A stretch of 7,028 bases of DNA from Fidelibacterota bacterium (GTDB taxonomy: Bacteria > Fidelibacterota > Marinisomatia > Marinisomatales > TCS56). Under the pieces are notes generated by a model. The model worked only from the letters and a program-made list of their open reading frames with translations, ran no database searches and was not told where the DNA came from. The stretch's first letter is position 1; each line of letters starts with the position of its first letter. The translations under genes and the position numbers were made by a program. Below, piece after piece: positions 6,472-7,028 of the stretch. The stretch is taken from the NCBI GenBank assembly GCA_013203015.1, contig JABMPO010000280.1, forward strand, positions 1 through 7,028, read 5' to 3'.

Positions 6472-7028
6472 ATGGGAAAGATACTTAGGTTTTTAATCGT
6501 ATTCGTGGGCTGTGGATTTCTATTTAGCCAAACGGCCAGTATAACCAATGTAGATGCAACTCAGCGAACAGATGGATCGAAGATCGTGGACATTTATTAC
6601 GACCTGGCAGAGGATACATTATTCACTTATTTCCAGGTGGAGCTTGAAGTAAGTTTTGATAACGGTAGTAGCTTCCAGAATTCCGAATATATCACTGGAG
6701 ATGTCGGCAATGGTGTATTAGCAGGCATTGATAATCATCTGGAATGGAATCTGGGAGCGGAATTTGGTGGAACGTATAGTGATCAGACTCAGGTTCGTGT
6801 AATCGCTACCGGTCATTTCATTGAAGTCTCATTCCCGTTTGTTGTCGTTGCAGCGGGGGATTATACCTACGGCCCCGGAGATGAAATCAGGAATATTGCC
6901 TACGACTACGAGCTAATGACCTACGAAACTACCAACGCTGACTATGCTGAATTCCTGATTAATGCATACAATGATGGCTCTGTTTGGCTCAGTGGAGATG
7001 AAGTCCGAGGCTTTTACGAAGGTGACAA
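6472..7028 (+). CDS. Secreted protein with Ig-like N-terminus and FGE/SUMF1-like domain (partial, 3' end missing)
   Basis: Open to the window end; 185 complete codons seen. Residues 1-20 form a signal peptide (Lys3, Arg6, hydrophobic 7-18, probable cleavage around Phe-Ser-Gln20). Residues about 23-122 are a beta-rich module: ITNVDATQRTDGSKIVDIYYDL (23-44), SFDNGSSF, TGDVGNGV, LEWNLGAEF. From about 126 the sequence becomes FGE-like: AAGDYTYGPGDE, then YELMTYETTNADYAEFLINAYNDGSVW (146-172), which matches the 'F.i..yEVTn.qY..Fl' opening of the formylglycine-generating-enzyme/sulfatase-modifying family (PF03781). That family includes true FGE (oxidises a sulfatase Cys) and many members with other roles, such as EgtB-like and PvdO-like proteins. 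The C-terminal half that would hold the catalytic Cys pair is outside the window, so activity cannot be judged. The ATG is supported by AGGA six bases upstream. In other genomes such modules occur on secreted proteins of FCB-group bacteria (from memory). Confidence 0.75.
   Translation, partial: MGKILRFLIVFVGCGFLFSQTASITNVDATQRTDGSKIVDIYYDLAEDTLFTYFQVELEVSFDNGSSFQNSEYITGDVGNGVLAGIDNHLEWNLGAEFGGTYSDQTQVRVIATGHFIEVSFPFVVVAAGDYTYGPGDEIRNIAYDYELMTYETTNADYAEFLINAYNDGSVWLSGDEVRGFYEGD

Noticed and set aside
6472..6531. Lipoprotein signal with Cys14 in the FGE-like protein
   Set aside because: FVGC has Phe at -3 and only a short hydrophobic run precedes it, while hydrophobic residues continue after it to Phe18; cleavage near Ser19-Gln20 fits better.

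Overview
The window holds four genes, all on the + strand and tightly spaced: a 923-residue outer-membrane barrel protein (65-2836), a CHASE2-type adenylate cyclase (2839-5379), a lipoprotein with a cohesin-like domain (5453-6400), and the start of a secreted protein with a formylglycine-generating-enzyme (FGE/SUMF1-like) domain (from 6472, cut off by the window end). No RNA genes, mobile elements, CRISPR arrays or convincing intrinsic terminators are visible, and no credible gene lies on the - strand.

The organism is a diderm (Gram-negative) bacterium, because two proteins are outer-membrane types: a barrel ending in Phe and a lipoprotein. Moderate-to-low GC, weak or absent Shine-Dalgarno sequences before three of four genes, the cohesin/fibronectin-like lipoprotein, the 'DGIDNDNNGKTDE' loop and the secreted FGE-like protein with an Ig-like front end all suggest the wider FCB group (for example Neomarinimicrobiota, Calditrichota, KSB1-like or Ignavibacteria-like lineages). 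This placement is inference from protein style, not a database result.

Layout: positions 1-64 are the tail of an intergenic gap. The barrel and cyclase genes are separated by only 2 bp and are almost certainly co-transcribed, probably with coupled translation. A 73-bp gap (5380-5452) then carries a perfect CRP-like palindrome (core GTGA-N6-TCAC) and a weak promoter-like pair before the lipoprotein gene. A 71-bp gap (6401-6471) leads to the FGE-like gene, the only one with a recognisable ribosome binding site. Each of the three gaps carries a near-identical CTGAT[T/C]ATT element close to the preceding stop codon or the window edge.

Working idea (inference): the locus is an envelope-to-cytoplasm signalling unit. 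The barrel protein and the lipoprotein present surface or periplasmic binding modules, the CHASE2 domain of the cyclase reads a periplasmic cue, and cAMP made in the cytoplasm may act on a CRP-family regulator that binds immediately downstream of the cyclase gene. The combination is more unusual than any single gene. The CRP-like site next to a cyclase gene is the most testable lead.
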